DNA of 8,463 nucleotides, taken from positions 1-8,463 of the forward strand of contig JAFTYN010000095.1 of assembly GCA_017461465.1 (NCBI GenBank), given 5' to 3'. A model generated the notes under the pieces. That model had not been told where the DNA came from, made no database searches, and saw nothing but the letters and a program-made list of their open reading frames with translations. Shown one piece after another: positions 1 to 6,627 of the stretch. Numbering within the stretch: position 1 is the first letter of the stretch; the number at the start of each line of letters is the position of its first letter. This stretch comes from Bacilli bacterium (GTDB taxonomy: Bacteria > Bacillota_I > Bacilli_A > RF39 > UBA660). The translations under genes were made by a program, and so were the position numbers.

Positions 1-27
1 ATCTTCATATTTTGATAATGCAGTTGG
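1..27 (-). other. In-frame continuation of the SNF2-like helicase beyond its TAG codon
   Basis: Reading on in the helicase frame past the TAG at 28-30, the nine remaining codons give P-T-A-L-S-K-Y-E-D with no further stop before the window edge. Related helicases, as I remember them, carry a Tyr-(Ile/Val)-x-Pro-like segment followed by a Leu/Lys/Tyr/Glu-rich stretch at this point, before the second RecA-like domain. This looks like the true continuation of the protein and not random sequence after a genuine stop. Only 27 bases are visible, so it is a weak but specific sign that the gene is interrupted here. The C-terminal helicase domain, if present, lies outside the window. Confidence 0.45.
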
Positions 28-1665
28 CTAGATATAATCAAATGGTGCATACACACACATATTAAGTTTAGACAAAGTTTCTGCTATTTCTTTTATAGAC
101 ATAAATCCTTCTATATTAGTTAATTCTGAACTAATACTAATAGTTTTTAATCTAGTTGGAAATTTACCAATACTGCTCATATTATAATATTTTTCAATAT
201 GTTTTCTACTTCTAGCAATAGTAACACTATCTAATAATTTAAAGAAATCAAAGTTTGTATTTAATCTATTTAATAATTCTTGGCTTGTTCTTTCTTCTGA
301 ATCTAATTTACTCCATTCATTAAAAATTGTTTGAGCATTCTTTAATATTGTATCAATTGATTTAGTATTACTTATTTTTTCATCAATTTTACCAGTATTT
401 CCTTCATAAGCTAAAGCTAATTGATTTTTCAAATCTAAGAATTTATTATTTACTGGTGTAGCTGATAACATTAAGACTTTTGTTTTTACCCCTGCTTTCA
501 TAACTTGATTCATTAATTTATCATATCTTGTTTCTCTATCATTTCTTGCACTATTATTTCTAAAGTTATGTGATTCATCAATAACAACTAAATCATAATT
601 ACCCCAATTAACTCTTGATAAATCCATTCCGTTAGAATCTCCATGAGTTCTTGATAAATCCGTATGGAATAATACGTCATAATTAAATCTATCTTCTTGT
701 AGTGGATTATCTTTATAATTCTTTATAAAAGTATTCCAGTTTTCAGATAACTTTTTAGGACATAATACTAATATACTTTTATTTCTTTCTTGATAGTATT
801 TAATAACAGCTAAAGCAGTATATGTTTTACCTAAACCAACACTATCTGCTAATATACAACCGTTATGTCTTTCTAGTTTATTTATAATACCTAATACAGC
901 ATCTTTTTGAAACTCATATAAAGAATTCCAAATTTTAGATTCTTTAAACCCTGTCTTTTCATTCGCAAGTTCATCTTCAGATATATCTTCTAAGAATTCT
1001 GTAAATATATTATATAAAGTGACATAATAAACAAATTCAGGAGAATTTTCTTTATATAAATTTGACATAAAATCTATTACTTCATCAGTAATATTTTTTA
1101 ACTGAATTTCATCATTCCACATTTCGTTAAATGAATTAACAAATTTTCTTGTTTCGTCTACATTATTATCTAATTTAATAACTGGCATAAATATTGAATC
1201 ATCTTTTTCATAACCTAATCCAACTGAAGAAAACTCAGTTATATTTGTATAAGTTATATTGTTGGTATTGTTAACAACATTAATAAAATTTTGTATAGAT
1301 TTACTATCAATATTTGATTTAAATTCTACTTTTTTTCTTATCCATTCTGCACACTCTTGTGCTATAGCTTTACCATTAAGTTCGTTTTTCAATTTAACCT
1401 CAAATTCAGAACCATTTATGGATTTTTCTCTTCTATATGAATTGATTTCAAATTCTCGAGTTTCTTTGCTGTTCGAAACATTTTTAACAAATGTAGGATC
1501 AGTAAAAATAAATTGTAATGAATCTATTTTATTCAATTCTTTTTTTAGCGCCTCAAATCCATACATTGAAAATACTGATGCGCATATTTGAATTTTTGTA
1601 TTATCCTTTATTTCTGCTTTTAAATCTTCTCCTAATTTTTCAAATTTATTATCAATTACTTTCAC
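28..1665 (-). CDS. SNF2/DEAD-like superfamily 2 helicase, N-terminal 545 residues, ended by an in-frame TAG
   Basis: This is the N-terminal half of a large SF2 ATPase of the kind annotated as a helicase with an N-terminal phospholipase D-like region. Residues 1-200 form a variable N-domain; I see no HxKxxxxD catalytic motif in it. The first RecA-like domain follows. It has a Q-type segment YEFQKDAV (250-257), Walker A ADSVGLGKT (273-281), Walker B/DExH as DESHNF (363-368), and SATPVNN (401-407) as motif III. The IARSRKHI segment (483-490) fits the linker seen in this family. The start is GTG at 1665, set by an AGGAGG eight bases upstream. Family members usually exceed 900 residues and carry a second helicase domain. 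Here the protein stops at TAG (28-30) just after motif III and the linker, so alone it would lack motifs V and VI and should not work as a motor. It is either a nonsense-disrupted gene, a sequencing error or a readthrough product. It is transcribed from its own promoter behind the UvrD-like gene. A role in phage defence or DNA repair is inferred only. Confidence 0.8.
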   Translation of the reverse strand: MKVIDNKFEKLGEDLKAEIKDNTKIQICASVFSMYGFEALKKELNKIDSLQFIFTDPTFVKNVSNSKETREFEINSYRREKSINGSEFEVKLKNELNGKAIAQECAEWIRKKVEFKSNIDSKSIQNFINVVNNTNNITYTNITEFSSVGLGYEKDDSIFMPVIKLDNNVDETRKFVNSFNEMWNDEIQLKNITDEVIDFMSNLYKENSPEFVYYVTLYNIFTEFLEDISEDELANEKTGFKESKIWNSLYEFQKDAVLGIINKLERHNGCILADSVGLGKTYTALAVIKYYQERNKSILVLCPKKLSENWNTFIKNYKDNPLQEDRFNYDVLFHTDLSRTHGDSNGMDLSRVNWGNYDLVVIDESHNFRNNSARNDRETRYDKLMNQVMKAGVKTKVLMLSATPVNNKFLDLKNQLALAYEGNTGKIDEKISNTKSIDTILKNAQTIFNEWSKLDSEERTSQELLNRLNTNFDFFKLLDSVTIARSRKHIEKYYNMSSIGKFPTRLKTISISSELTNIEGFMSIKEIAETLSKLNMCVYAPFDYI

Positions 1666-1673
1666 TACAACTA

Positions 1674-1679
1674 CCTCCT
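1674..1679 (-). promoter_or_regulatory. Ribosome binding site that sets the GTG start of the SNF2-like gene
   Basis: A perfect AGGAGG lies eight bases before GTG (1663-1665). No in-frame ATG nearby has comparable spacing, so GTG is the likely start codon. Confidence 0.8.
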
Positions 1680-1704
1680 ACTTCCAAGATAAATTCTAAT
1701 TATA

Positions 1705-1713
1705 ATTATATCA
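1705..1713 (-). promoter_or_regulatory. Extended -10 promoter of the SNF2-like helicase gene
   Basis: The minus strand reads TGATATAAT, a consensus TATAAT at 1710-1705 with the extended TG at 1713-1712. At the expected -35 position I see only an A-rich tract, so the promoter would depend on the extended -10. The predicted start of transcription near 1698 gives a leader of about 33 bases that includes the AGGAGG. The same 11 bases, TATGATATAAT, occur before the 139-residue gene. Confidence 0.6.
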
Positions 1714-1741
1714 TATTTTTTTCTTATTTTTTTGATTTTAC

Positions 1742-1763
1742 CCTTATTTTACGACACAAAAAA
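1742..1763 (-). repeat. Copy 1 of a 22-base near-repeat upstream of the helicase genes
   Basis: On the plus strand this reads CCTTATTTTA, three bases CGA, then CACAAAAAA. A second copy lies at 4324-4345 with TTG as the middle three bases, so 19 of 22 positions agree. This copy sits about 77 bases ahead of the SNF2-like start and just upstream of its -10. It could be a shared operator, the remains of duplicated intergenic sequence, or the end of a mobile element. AT richness makes some similarity expected, although the GC-containing ends also match. Confidence 0.45.
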
Positions 1764-1800
1764 TGAAAATGCCTTTGATAACATCTTCTTCAGGAGGAAG

Positions 1801-4233
1801 TTAATATTTCTTCGTATATCTGCAATTAGGATAATTACTGCATCCTAGAAATGGTCCATATTTACTTTTTCTAGATACTAATCTACCTCCGCATTCTGGA
1901 CATTTATAAATACTTTCTTTTATTTCTCTATCATACTTCATCATTTCTTTATAATCTTCTTCTAATTCTGTTATGAAACAAGACTTGTTATTCTCAATCG
2001 TTAATAAAAATGTTTTCTTTTTAGATCTTGTTAATGCAACATAAAATAATCTTCTTTCTTCAGAATATTTGAAATCATCTATACCACTTGCTAATAAAAG
2101 TTCAATTAATGGTAAATCATTTATCTTACTTGGAAAACCCATTCCTCTATTTTTATTATTTAATATAACCACATAATCAGCTTGAAGGCCTTTTGATTTA
2201 TGTATAGTAACAAATTTTATTTTTAAGTCTTTTCTTTTATTAAAAATGATATCTGTTAAATTTTCAGCTGCATTATAATGAAGTACATAATCCAGATTAT
2301 TTTTAAAAATATCAACATCAAATGAATATCTTCCTAAAAAATATATAGTACTATTTTTTTCTAATCCATAAAGTTTATCTCCTAAAAAATCAACACAATT
2401 TTTCTCAGTATATCCATTAATAAAACTAATTGCAAAATCTTCACTTGTTTTAGCATCTATTTTCTTTCTATATTGATGAGGATTTTTCATTATAAAATCT
2501 CCACTTAATTTAGACATCATAGATGTAAATCTATATGTTTTTTCAATATAACTTATATATGTCTTTCCCCAATATTTTTCGAAATTAGTTATTAAATCAA
2601 TATCACTACCATTAAATCTATAAATACTTTGCCAATCGTCTCCGACACAAAATAATTTAAAATCTTTTTGCTTTCTTAATGCAAATAATAATCTATATCT
2701 TGCATTTGAAATATCTTGATATTCATCTACTATAACATACTTATAATTATGAATATATTTATTTTCTTCTACATATGAAGTAGCCATATTTATCATGTCA
2801 TTAAAATCTATCATATTATGTTCTTTTAACGTACTTTGATATATATCAAAAATAGGCTCTACTAAATTAAGTGTCAATAAGTTTAATCTTGAGTTTTTCA
2901 CTTTATCTAATGAATATAAATATTCAAATGAATAATCATTACTCTTAATTAAATTAATTATTGTTTCAAAAACTCTACAAACTTCACTAAATAAACCGGA
3001 ATTTTCTTCATTAATTTTTTTCCATATTTCTTCATTAGTTTTAGGTTCAATCTTAACTTTATATTTTTTTAATTCTTTTTCCAAATTTTCTAATAATTTA
3101 TTTTCTTTATACTCATAATAAAAAGTTTCAATTAAATTAGTTTTATTTTGCAAATGAGTTTTTCTTTTCCACTTTATTGAATCATTATATATTTCACTAG
3201 CACTCTTTCCATTTCTTGATTTAAAGTATGGTGCTACATTGTTATTTCTATCAATTCCAAAGTATTCAATATATATATCATATTCTGGCAAGTAAAAATC
3301 AGGTACATACTGACTATATTCAAAAGTTGATGTATCTATCTTATATTCTTTTTCATACTCATATTCGATATTGTTAGAAAATAAATAGTTAGCTATCTCT
3401 AATTCTCCATAGCTTTTTACTTTTTCACCTTTTAAAGTTATTGGTTCATTATTTGATAAATATTCTTTATACTCTATTTCATTTTTAAATTCAAATTCAT
3501 CTTTGATATCAAATCGAGCAGTTCCCATGAAATAAATGAGTTTTTCAAAATAAATAGGGTCTGATAGTTTACTATTAAGTATTTTCTTTACCGTACTATA
3601 TAAATCTTTATTAAAAATATTTGCACTATTCTTTTGACTATTTTTAATAATTTCTAAACCAAGTTTATGAAATGTAAAAACATCTAGATTAACATTTGTT
3701 TCAGCCTTTATTCTTTCTTTCATTTCACTAGCAGATGCATTAGTAAAAGATAAAAGTAATATATCTTCAGGATTAACTTGATTAGTTTTTAATAAATATT
3801 TAACTTTTCCCACTATTGTTGTTGTTTTTCCAGATCCAGCTCCTGCTATTACTAATTGATTTTTATTTTTTCTAACAATCGATTCAATTTGTTGATTATC
3901 TAATTCTTTATTTTCTACTAAACCACATGCTTCTCTAAATTGATTGGCTAATTTTTCAAAAACAACTTTATTATAATCTTCAACATATTTTTCTACATTG
4001 CGAAATTTATTATTTTTTTCTTCATAAATGTCCAAATACTTTTTATAGTCAGAATAATAAAGCAAATATTTTAATCTAAATCTTAGTATATCCGGTAATA
4101 TTTTTTTAGTTTTTTCCTTTATTTCGTCATAATCAACAAAATCTTCATGGTCAAAAAAAGAATTAAACTCTCTATCAAGTCCATTCAATTTTTCTATTTC
4201 ATTTTTAAAGATATTATCTTTCACATTAATCAT
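1801..4233 (-). CDS. UvrD/helicase IV-like SF1 helicase with PD-(D/E)xK-like insertion and topoisomerase-type zinc finger
   Basis: This is an ATP-driven 3'-5' SF1A DNA translocase by family. A helical N-terminal region (1-110) is followed by the Q motif LDNQQ (111-115), Walker A AGAGSGKTT (130-138), motif Ia LLLSFTNASASEM (159-171), DEYQD (503-507), GDDWQSIYRF (531-540), TYRF (566-569), TIHKSKGLQ (676-684) and EERRLFYVALTR (725-736). All core ATPase motifs are intact, and GDDWQSIYRF is typical of helicase IV (HelD of E. coli). Between motifs Ia and II lies an insertion of about 100 residues with GELEIANYL (276-284), then PDFYLPEYD (311-319) and IEYFG (322-326). This resembles a PD-(D/E)xK nuclease fold, but Tyr or Phe stands where the catalytic Lys is expected. 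The C-terminus (778-804) is a C4 zinc finger (Cys778, 781, 798, 804) like those at the end of topoisomerase I. At 810 aa it is longer than E. coli helicase IV, which fits these added modules. No strong ribosome binding site precedes the ATG; GTGAG lies directly before it. The pairing with the next helicase suggests DNA repair or defence, which is inference. Confidence 0.88.
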   Translation of the reverse strand: MINVKDNIFKNEIEKLNGLDREFNSFFDHEDFVDYDEIKEKTKKILPDILRFRLKYLLYYSDYKKYLDIYEEKNNKFRNVEKYVEDYNKVVFEKLANQFREACGLVENKELDNQQIESIVRKNKNQLVIAGAGSGKTTTIVGKVKYLLKTNQVNPEDILLLSFTNASASEMKERIKAETNVNLDVFTFHKLGLEIIKNSQKNSANIFNKDLYSTVKKILNSKLSDPIYFEKLIYFMGTARFDIKDEFEFKNEIEYKEYLSNNEPITLKGEKVKSYGELEIANYLFSNNIEYEYEKEYKIDTSTFEYSQYVPDFYLPEYDIYIEYFGIDRNNNVAPYFKSRNGKSASEIYNDSIKWKRKTHLQNKTNLIETFYYEYKENKLLENLEKELKKYKVKIEPKTNEEIWKKINEENSGLFSEVCRVFETIINLIKSNDYSFEYLYSLDKVKNSRLNLLTLNLVEPIFDIYQSTLKEHNMIDFNDMINMATSYVEENKYIHNYKYVIVDEYQDISNARYRLLFALRKQKDFKLFCVGDDWQSIYRFNGSDIDLITNFEKYWGKTYISYIEKTYRFTSMMSKLSGDFIMKNPHQYRKKIDAKTSEDFAISFINGYTEKNCVDFLGDKLYGLEKNSTIYFLGRYSFDVDIFKNNLDYVLHYNAAENLTDIIFNKRKDLKIKFVTIHKSKGLQADYVVILNNKNRGMGFPSKINDLPLIELLLASGIDDFKYSEERRLFYVALTRSKKKTFLLTIENNKSCFITELEEDYKEMMKYDREIKESIYKCPECGGRLVSRKSKYGPFLGCSNYPNCRYTKKY

Positions 4234-4258
4234 CTCACATCTAACTTCAATTGATATA

Positions 4259-4267
4259 ATTCTAACA
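4259..4267 (-). promoter_or_regulatory. Possible extended -10 promoter of the UvrD-like gene
   Basis: The minus strand reads TGTTAGAAT, that is TG-n-TAGAAT, 25 bases before the ATG. No convincing -35 hexamer is present 16-18 bases upstream. A separate promoter is expected because a terminator lies just upstream, but in such AT-rich DNA this assignment is tentative. Confidence 0.35.
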
Positions 4268-4323
4268 TAAAATACATCAAATTTTGTATTTTTGCTTTAA
4301 ATCCCCATATATTTGTACGAAAT

Positions 4324-4345
4324 CCTTATTTTATTGCACAAAAAA
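4324..4345 (-). repeat. Copy 2 of the 22-base near-repeat upstream of the helicase genes
   Basis: The plus strand reads CCTTATTTTA, TTG, CACAAAAAA, matching the copy at 1742-1763 at 19 of 22 positions. It lies about 91 bases ahead of the UvrD-like start. Its A-run is also the U-tract of the terminator of the 139-residue gene. In both copies the motif occupies the same place, between the end of one transcription unit and the promoter of a helicase gene. Confidence 0.45.
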
Positions 4346-4372
4346 ACTCTATAACGTAATGTCTAGAGTTTT
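4340..4372 (-). terminator. Rho-independent terminator after the 139-residue gene
   Basis: On the minus strand AAAACTCTA (4372-4364) pairs over nine bases with TAGAGTTTT (4351-4343) across a 12-base loop and runs into a tract of seven T. It lies 34 bases after the stop codon of the small membrane protein gene and separates it from the UvrD-like gene. Confidence 0.75.
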
Positions 4373-4406
4373 ATCTTTTTAAATTCACTTTATTATTATA
4401 AATATA

Positions 4407-4826
4407 TTATCTATAACTTTCTCTTACTTCACCATCTATATAATCATATTCTTCTTCATTATAACTATAAGAGCATTCATATAATGTTACACTTCCATAA
4501 TCATCAAAATATCCTTCTTCACACTCTACATCATATGTATAATCATATGGTGCTAGATCAAAATCAATTTCATTATCATACTTATCTACCCAGTATACAT
4601 AATCTGACATATATAGTTCTTCTCTATATTCAGTTTCTAGAAATTGTGCATACATTCTTACATTAGTTTCATCTACTTTTGATACTGTTCCTTTAACTAC
4701 ATTAAGGCTTAAGAATGTTAATGAAACTACAGCTATAACAATTAAAACTGGTAATGTTACCTGAAGAATCATTAATACTAAAGCCCATGTAGGAAGTTTT
4801 GTTGTATTATTTTGGTTATTATTCAT
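4407..4826 (-). CDS. Small membrane-anchored protein with acidic, tyrosine-rich outer domain; unknown function
   Basis: I do not recognise this 139-residue protein. Residues 1-11 are polar and Asn/Gln-rich. Residues 12-44 are strongly hydrophobic, long enough for one membrane helix or an uncleaved signal anchor. The rest is soluble and very acidic, with 17 Tyr in the whole protein, all after residue 58. Two cysteines, Cys102 in the ECEEGY segment and Cys118 in the YECSYSY segment, could form a disulfide. The positive residues are few, and the acidic C-terminal part most simply lies outside the cell, which is inference. The ATG start has an AAGGAG seven bases upstream (4834-4839) and is well supported. 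The gene is monocistronic: an extended -10 promoter lies just upstream and a terminator just downstream. Neighbouring genes give no clue to its job. Confidence 0.7.
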   Translation of the reverse strand: MNNNQNNTTKLPTWALVLMILQVTLPVLIVIAVVSLTFLSLNVVKGTVSKVDETNVRMYAQFLETEYREELYMSDYVYWVDKYDNEIDFDLAPYDYTYDVECEEGYFDDYGSVTLYECSYSYNEEEYDYIDGEVRESYR

Positions 4827-4848
4827 CTTATCACTCCTTATTATTTTT

Positions 4849-4857
4849 ATTATATCA
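4849..4857 (-). promoter_or_regulatory. Extended -10 promoter of the small membrane protein gene
   Basis: The minus strand reads TGATATAAT, a perfect TATAAT with extended TG, immediately after the U-tract of the alaS terminator. No good -35 hexamer is visible. Transcription would begin near 4842, giving a leader of about 16 bases that holds the AAGGAG. It shares TATGATATAAT with the promoter at 1705-1715. Confidence 0.65.
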
Positions 4858-4858
4858 T

Positions 4859-4885
4859 AAAAAAGAAACTTATTTCTAAGTTTCT
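4859..4885 (-). terminator. Rho-independent terminator ending the kinase-alaS operon
   Basis: On the minus strand AGAAACTTA (4885-4877) pairs perfectly over nine bases with TAAGTTTCT (4872-4864) around a GAAA loop, followed by a T tract. The stem begins inside the alaS stop codon TAG (4886-4884), so the operon ends with almost no 3' untranslated sequence. Confidence 0.88.
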
Positions 4886-6626
4886 ATTTTAATATAGCTT
4901 TAATTCTTCTTACGCCTGCTGAAGAAGCTTCTTCTTTAGTTATTTTAAATTCTCCTAGTTCACTAGTATTACTTACATGTGGTCCTCCACATAATTCTTT
5001 AGAAATATTACCAATTGAGTATACTGTTACTACATCAGGGTATTTTTCTATAAACATACATTCTGCTCCTGATTTAATAGCATCTTCTTTACTCATTTCT
5101 TCTTTAGTAACTTCTAAACCTTCTTTAATCCATTTATTTACTAGTTCTTCTGCTTTTTCTTTTTCTTCTTCTGTTAATTTATGATCACAGCTAAAGTCAA
5201 ATCTCATTCTTTCACTAGTAATATTAGATCCTTTTTGGTGTACATCTTTATTAACAACTTCTTTTAATGCTGCATTAAGTAAGTGTGTTGCAGTATGGTA
5301 TTTAGTTTCTATTTCACCATCTCCTGCTAAACCACCTTTAAATTTACCAGCTGAAGCTGTTCTTGATTTTTCTTGATGTTCTTTAAACTTAACTTTAAAT
5401 CCTTCTGAATCTACTTTTAAGTTTCTTTCAGAAGCAAGTTCTTCAGTAAGTTCTAATGGGAATCCATAAGTATCAAATAAACGGAATGCTATAGTAGCAT
5501 CTATGTCATTACCATCCTTAGTTACTTTTTCAAATTCTCTTAATCCTTTTTCTAATGTTCTATTAAATTTAGTTTTTTCATTTGCTAAAACTTCATATAC
5601 AACATTTTCATTTATTTCTAATTCTTTATAATATGTTTTATATTTTTCTAAAATTAATTTAGCAATTCTTTGTTCCCAATCACTATTAATATCTATATTT
5701 AATGCTTTAGCATGTCTTATAGCTCTTCTTATTAATCTTCTTAGAATATAACCTTGATCTGTATTACTTGGTTTTATTCCTGCTGGATCAGCAGATATAA
5801 ATACTGCTGTTCTTAAGTGATCTGCTATAATTCTCATACTTACTTTATTATCTTCATATTTAGTATTAGATATTTCAGATATTAAAGCTATTACATCTTT
5901 CCATATACTAGATTCATAGTTATCATTAACTCCTTCTAGTATAGCAGTTGTTCTTTCTACACCCATACCTGTATCTACGTTCTTTTTAGGTAGTTCAGTA
6001 ACATTACCATCTTTACCTTTATAATATTGCATGAATACATTATTCCAAATTTCTACCCATCTATTATCTTCTGTATCAAAATGTTCTGGTATTTCATCTT
6101 CACTTCTCCAGTAGAATATTTCTGTATCTGGTCCACATGGTCCTGTTTCTCCTGCTATCCAGAAGTTATCTTCTACTGTTCTAGCTATTCTTTCTTCTTT
6201 AATTCCTAAACTAAGCCATTTATTATAACTAACTTCATCAAATGGAATTATATCATTACCTTTAAATACTGTTACTGCTAATCTTTCTACTGGTATATTT
6301 AAGTGTTTTGTTAAAAATTCAAAACTCCACTCAATACTTTCATCTTTAAAGTAATCTCCTAAACTCCAGTTTCCTAGCATTTCAAAGAATGTATGATGTG
6401 TTGTATCTCCTACTTCATCTAAGTCATTAGTTCTAATACATTTTTGATAATCACATAATCTAGTCCCATATGGATGAGTTTGTCCCATTAAATAAGGTAT
6501 TAATGGTTGCATACCAGCTGTATTAAAAAGTACAGATGGGTCATTTTCAGGTACTACTGGAGCACTTGGTATTTGTTTATGATTTTTACTTATAAAAAAG
6601 TTTATATATAAATCTTTTAAATTCAT
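4884..6626 (-). CDS. alaS: Alanyl-tRNA synthetase, compact form (580 aa)
   Basis: This enzyme joins alanine to tRNA-Ala using ATP. The class II catalytic core is complete: motif 2 region HHTFFEMLGNWSLGDYF (77-93), TGPCGP (161-166), motif 3 region DTGMGVER (218-225). The AlaRS-specific tRNA-binding helices follow, with ADHLRTA (269-275) and YILRRLIRRAIRH (293-305), then FDTYGFPLELTEE (384-396). The editing domain keeps both halves of its zinc site, HTATH (444-448) and CGGPH (546-550), with Pro where most bacterial enzymes have Thr. Ordinary bacterial AlaRS is about 870 residues. Here the roughly 100-residue beta-barrel with the TPFYAESGGQ-type motif is missing: SRTASAGKFKGGLAG (421-435) leads straight into HTATH. 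The C-Ala region is also absent, as the protein ends at GVRRIKAILK. I recall similar compact forms from candidate phyla bacteria. The chosen ATG (6624-6626) lies one base after the cmk stop and has AAAGGAG nine bases upstream, inside cmk. A TTG at 6647 is possible but overlaps cmk and adds only seven residues. Expression is expected to follow the alanine T-box at 7856-8043. Confidence 0.92.
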   Translation of the reverse strand: MNLKDLYINFFISKNHKQIPSAPVVPENDPSVLFNTAGMQPLIPYLMGQTHPYGTRLCDYQKCIRTNDLDEVGDTTHHTFFEMLGNWSLGDYFKDESIEWSFEFLTKHLNIPVERLAVTVFKGNDIIPFDEVSYNKWLSLGIKEERIARTVEDNFWIAGETGPCGPDTEIFYWRSEDEIPEHFDTEDNRWVEIWNNVFMQYYKGKDGNVTELPKKNVDTGMGVERTTAILEGVNDNYESSIWKDVIALISEISNTKYEDNKVSMRIIADHLRTAVFISADPAGIKPSNTDQGYILRRLIRRAIRHAKALNIDINSDWEQRIAKLILEKYKTYYKELEINENVVYEVLANEKTKFNRTLEKGLREFEKVTKDGNDIDATIAFRLFDTYGFPLELTEELASERNLKVDSEGFKVKFKEHQEKSRTASAGKFKGGLAGDGEIETKYHTATHLLNAALKEVVNKDVHQKGSNITSERMRFDFSCDHKLTEEEKEKAEELVNKWIKEGLEVTKEEMSKEDAIKSGAECMFIEKYPDVVTVYSIGNISKELCGGPHVSNTSELGEFKITKEEASSAGVRRIKAILK

Positions 6627-6627
6627 T

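Noticed and set aside
1259..1766. Plus-strand open frames of 110 and 82 codons
   Set aside because: The first lies wholly antisense to the SNF2-like gene, and the second starts there and runs into the promoter region. Their hydrophobic, Leu/Phe/Ser-rich translations are what antisense reading of AT-rich genes produces, and I saw no family motif.
1764..1800. Possible terminator after the UvrD-like gene
   Set aside because: The short CTTC/GAAG pairing next to the stop codon is not followed by a T run, and the T-rich stretch further on has no convincing stem before it.
4484..6209. Plus-strand frames of 60 codons at 4484-4666 and 6027-6209
   Set aside because: Both are antisense shadows, of the small membrane protein gene and of alaS, with skewed composition (His/Tyr or Phe/Ser) and no family motif.
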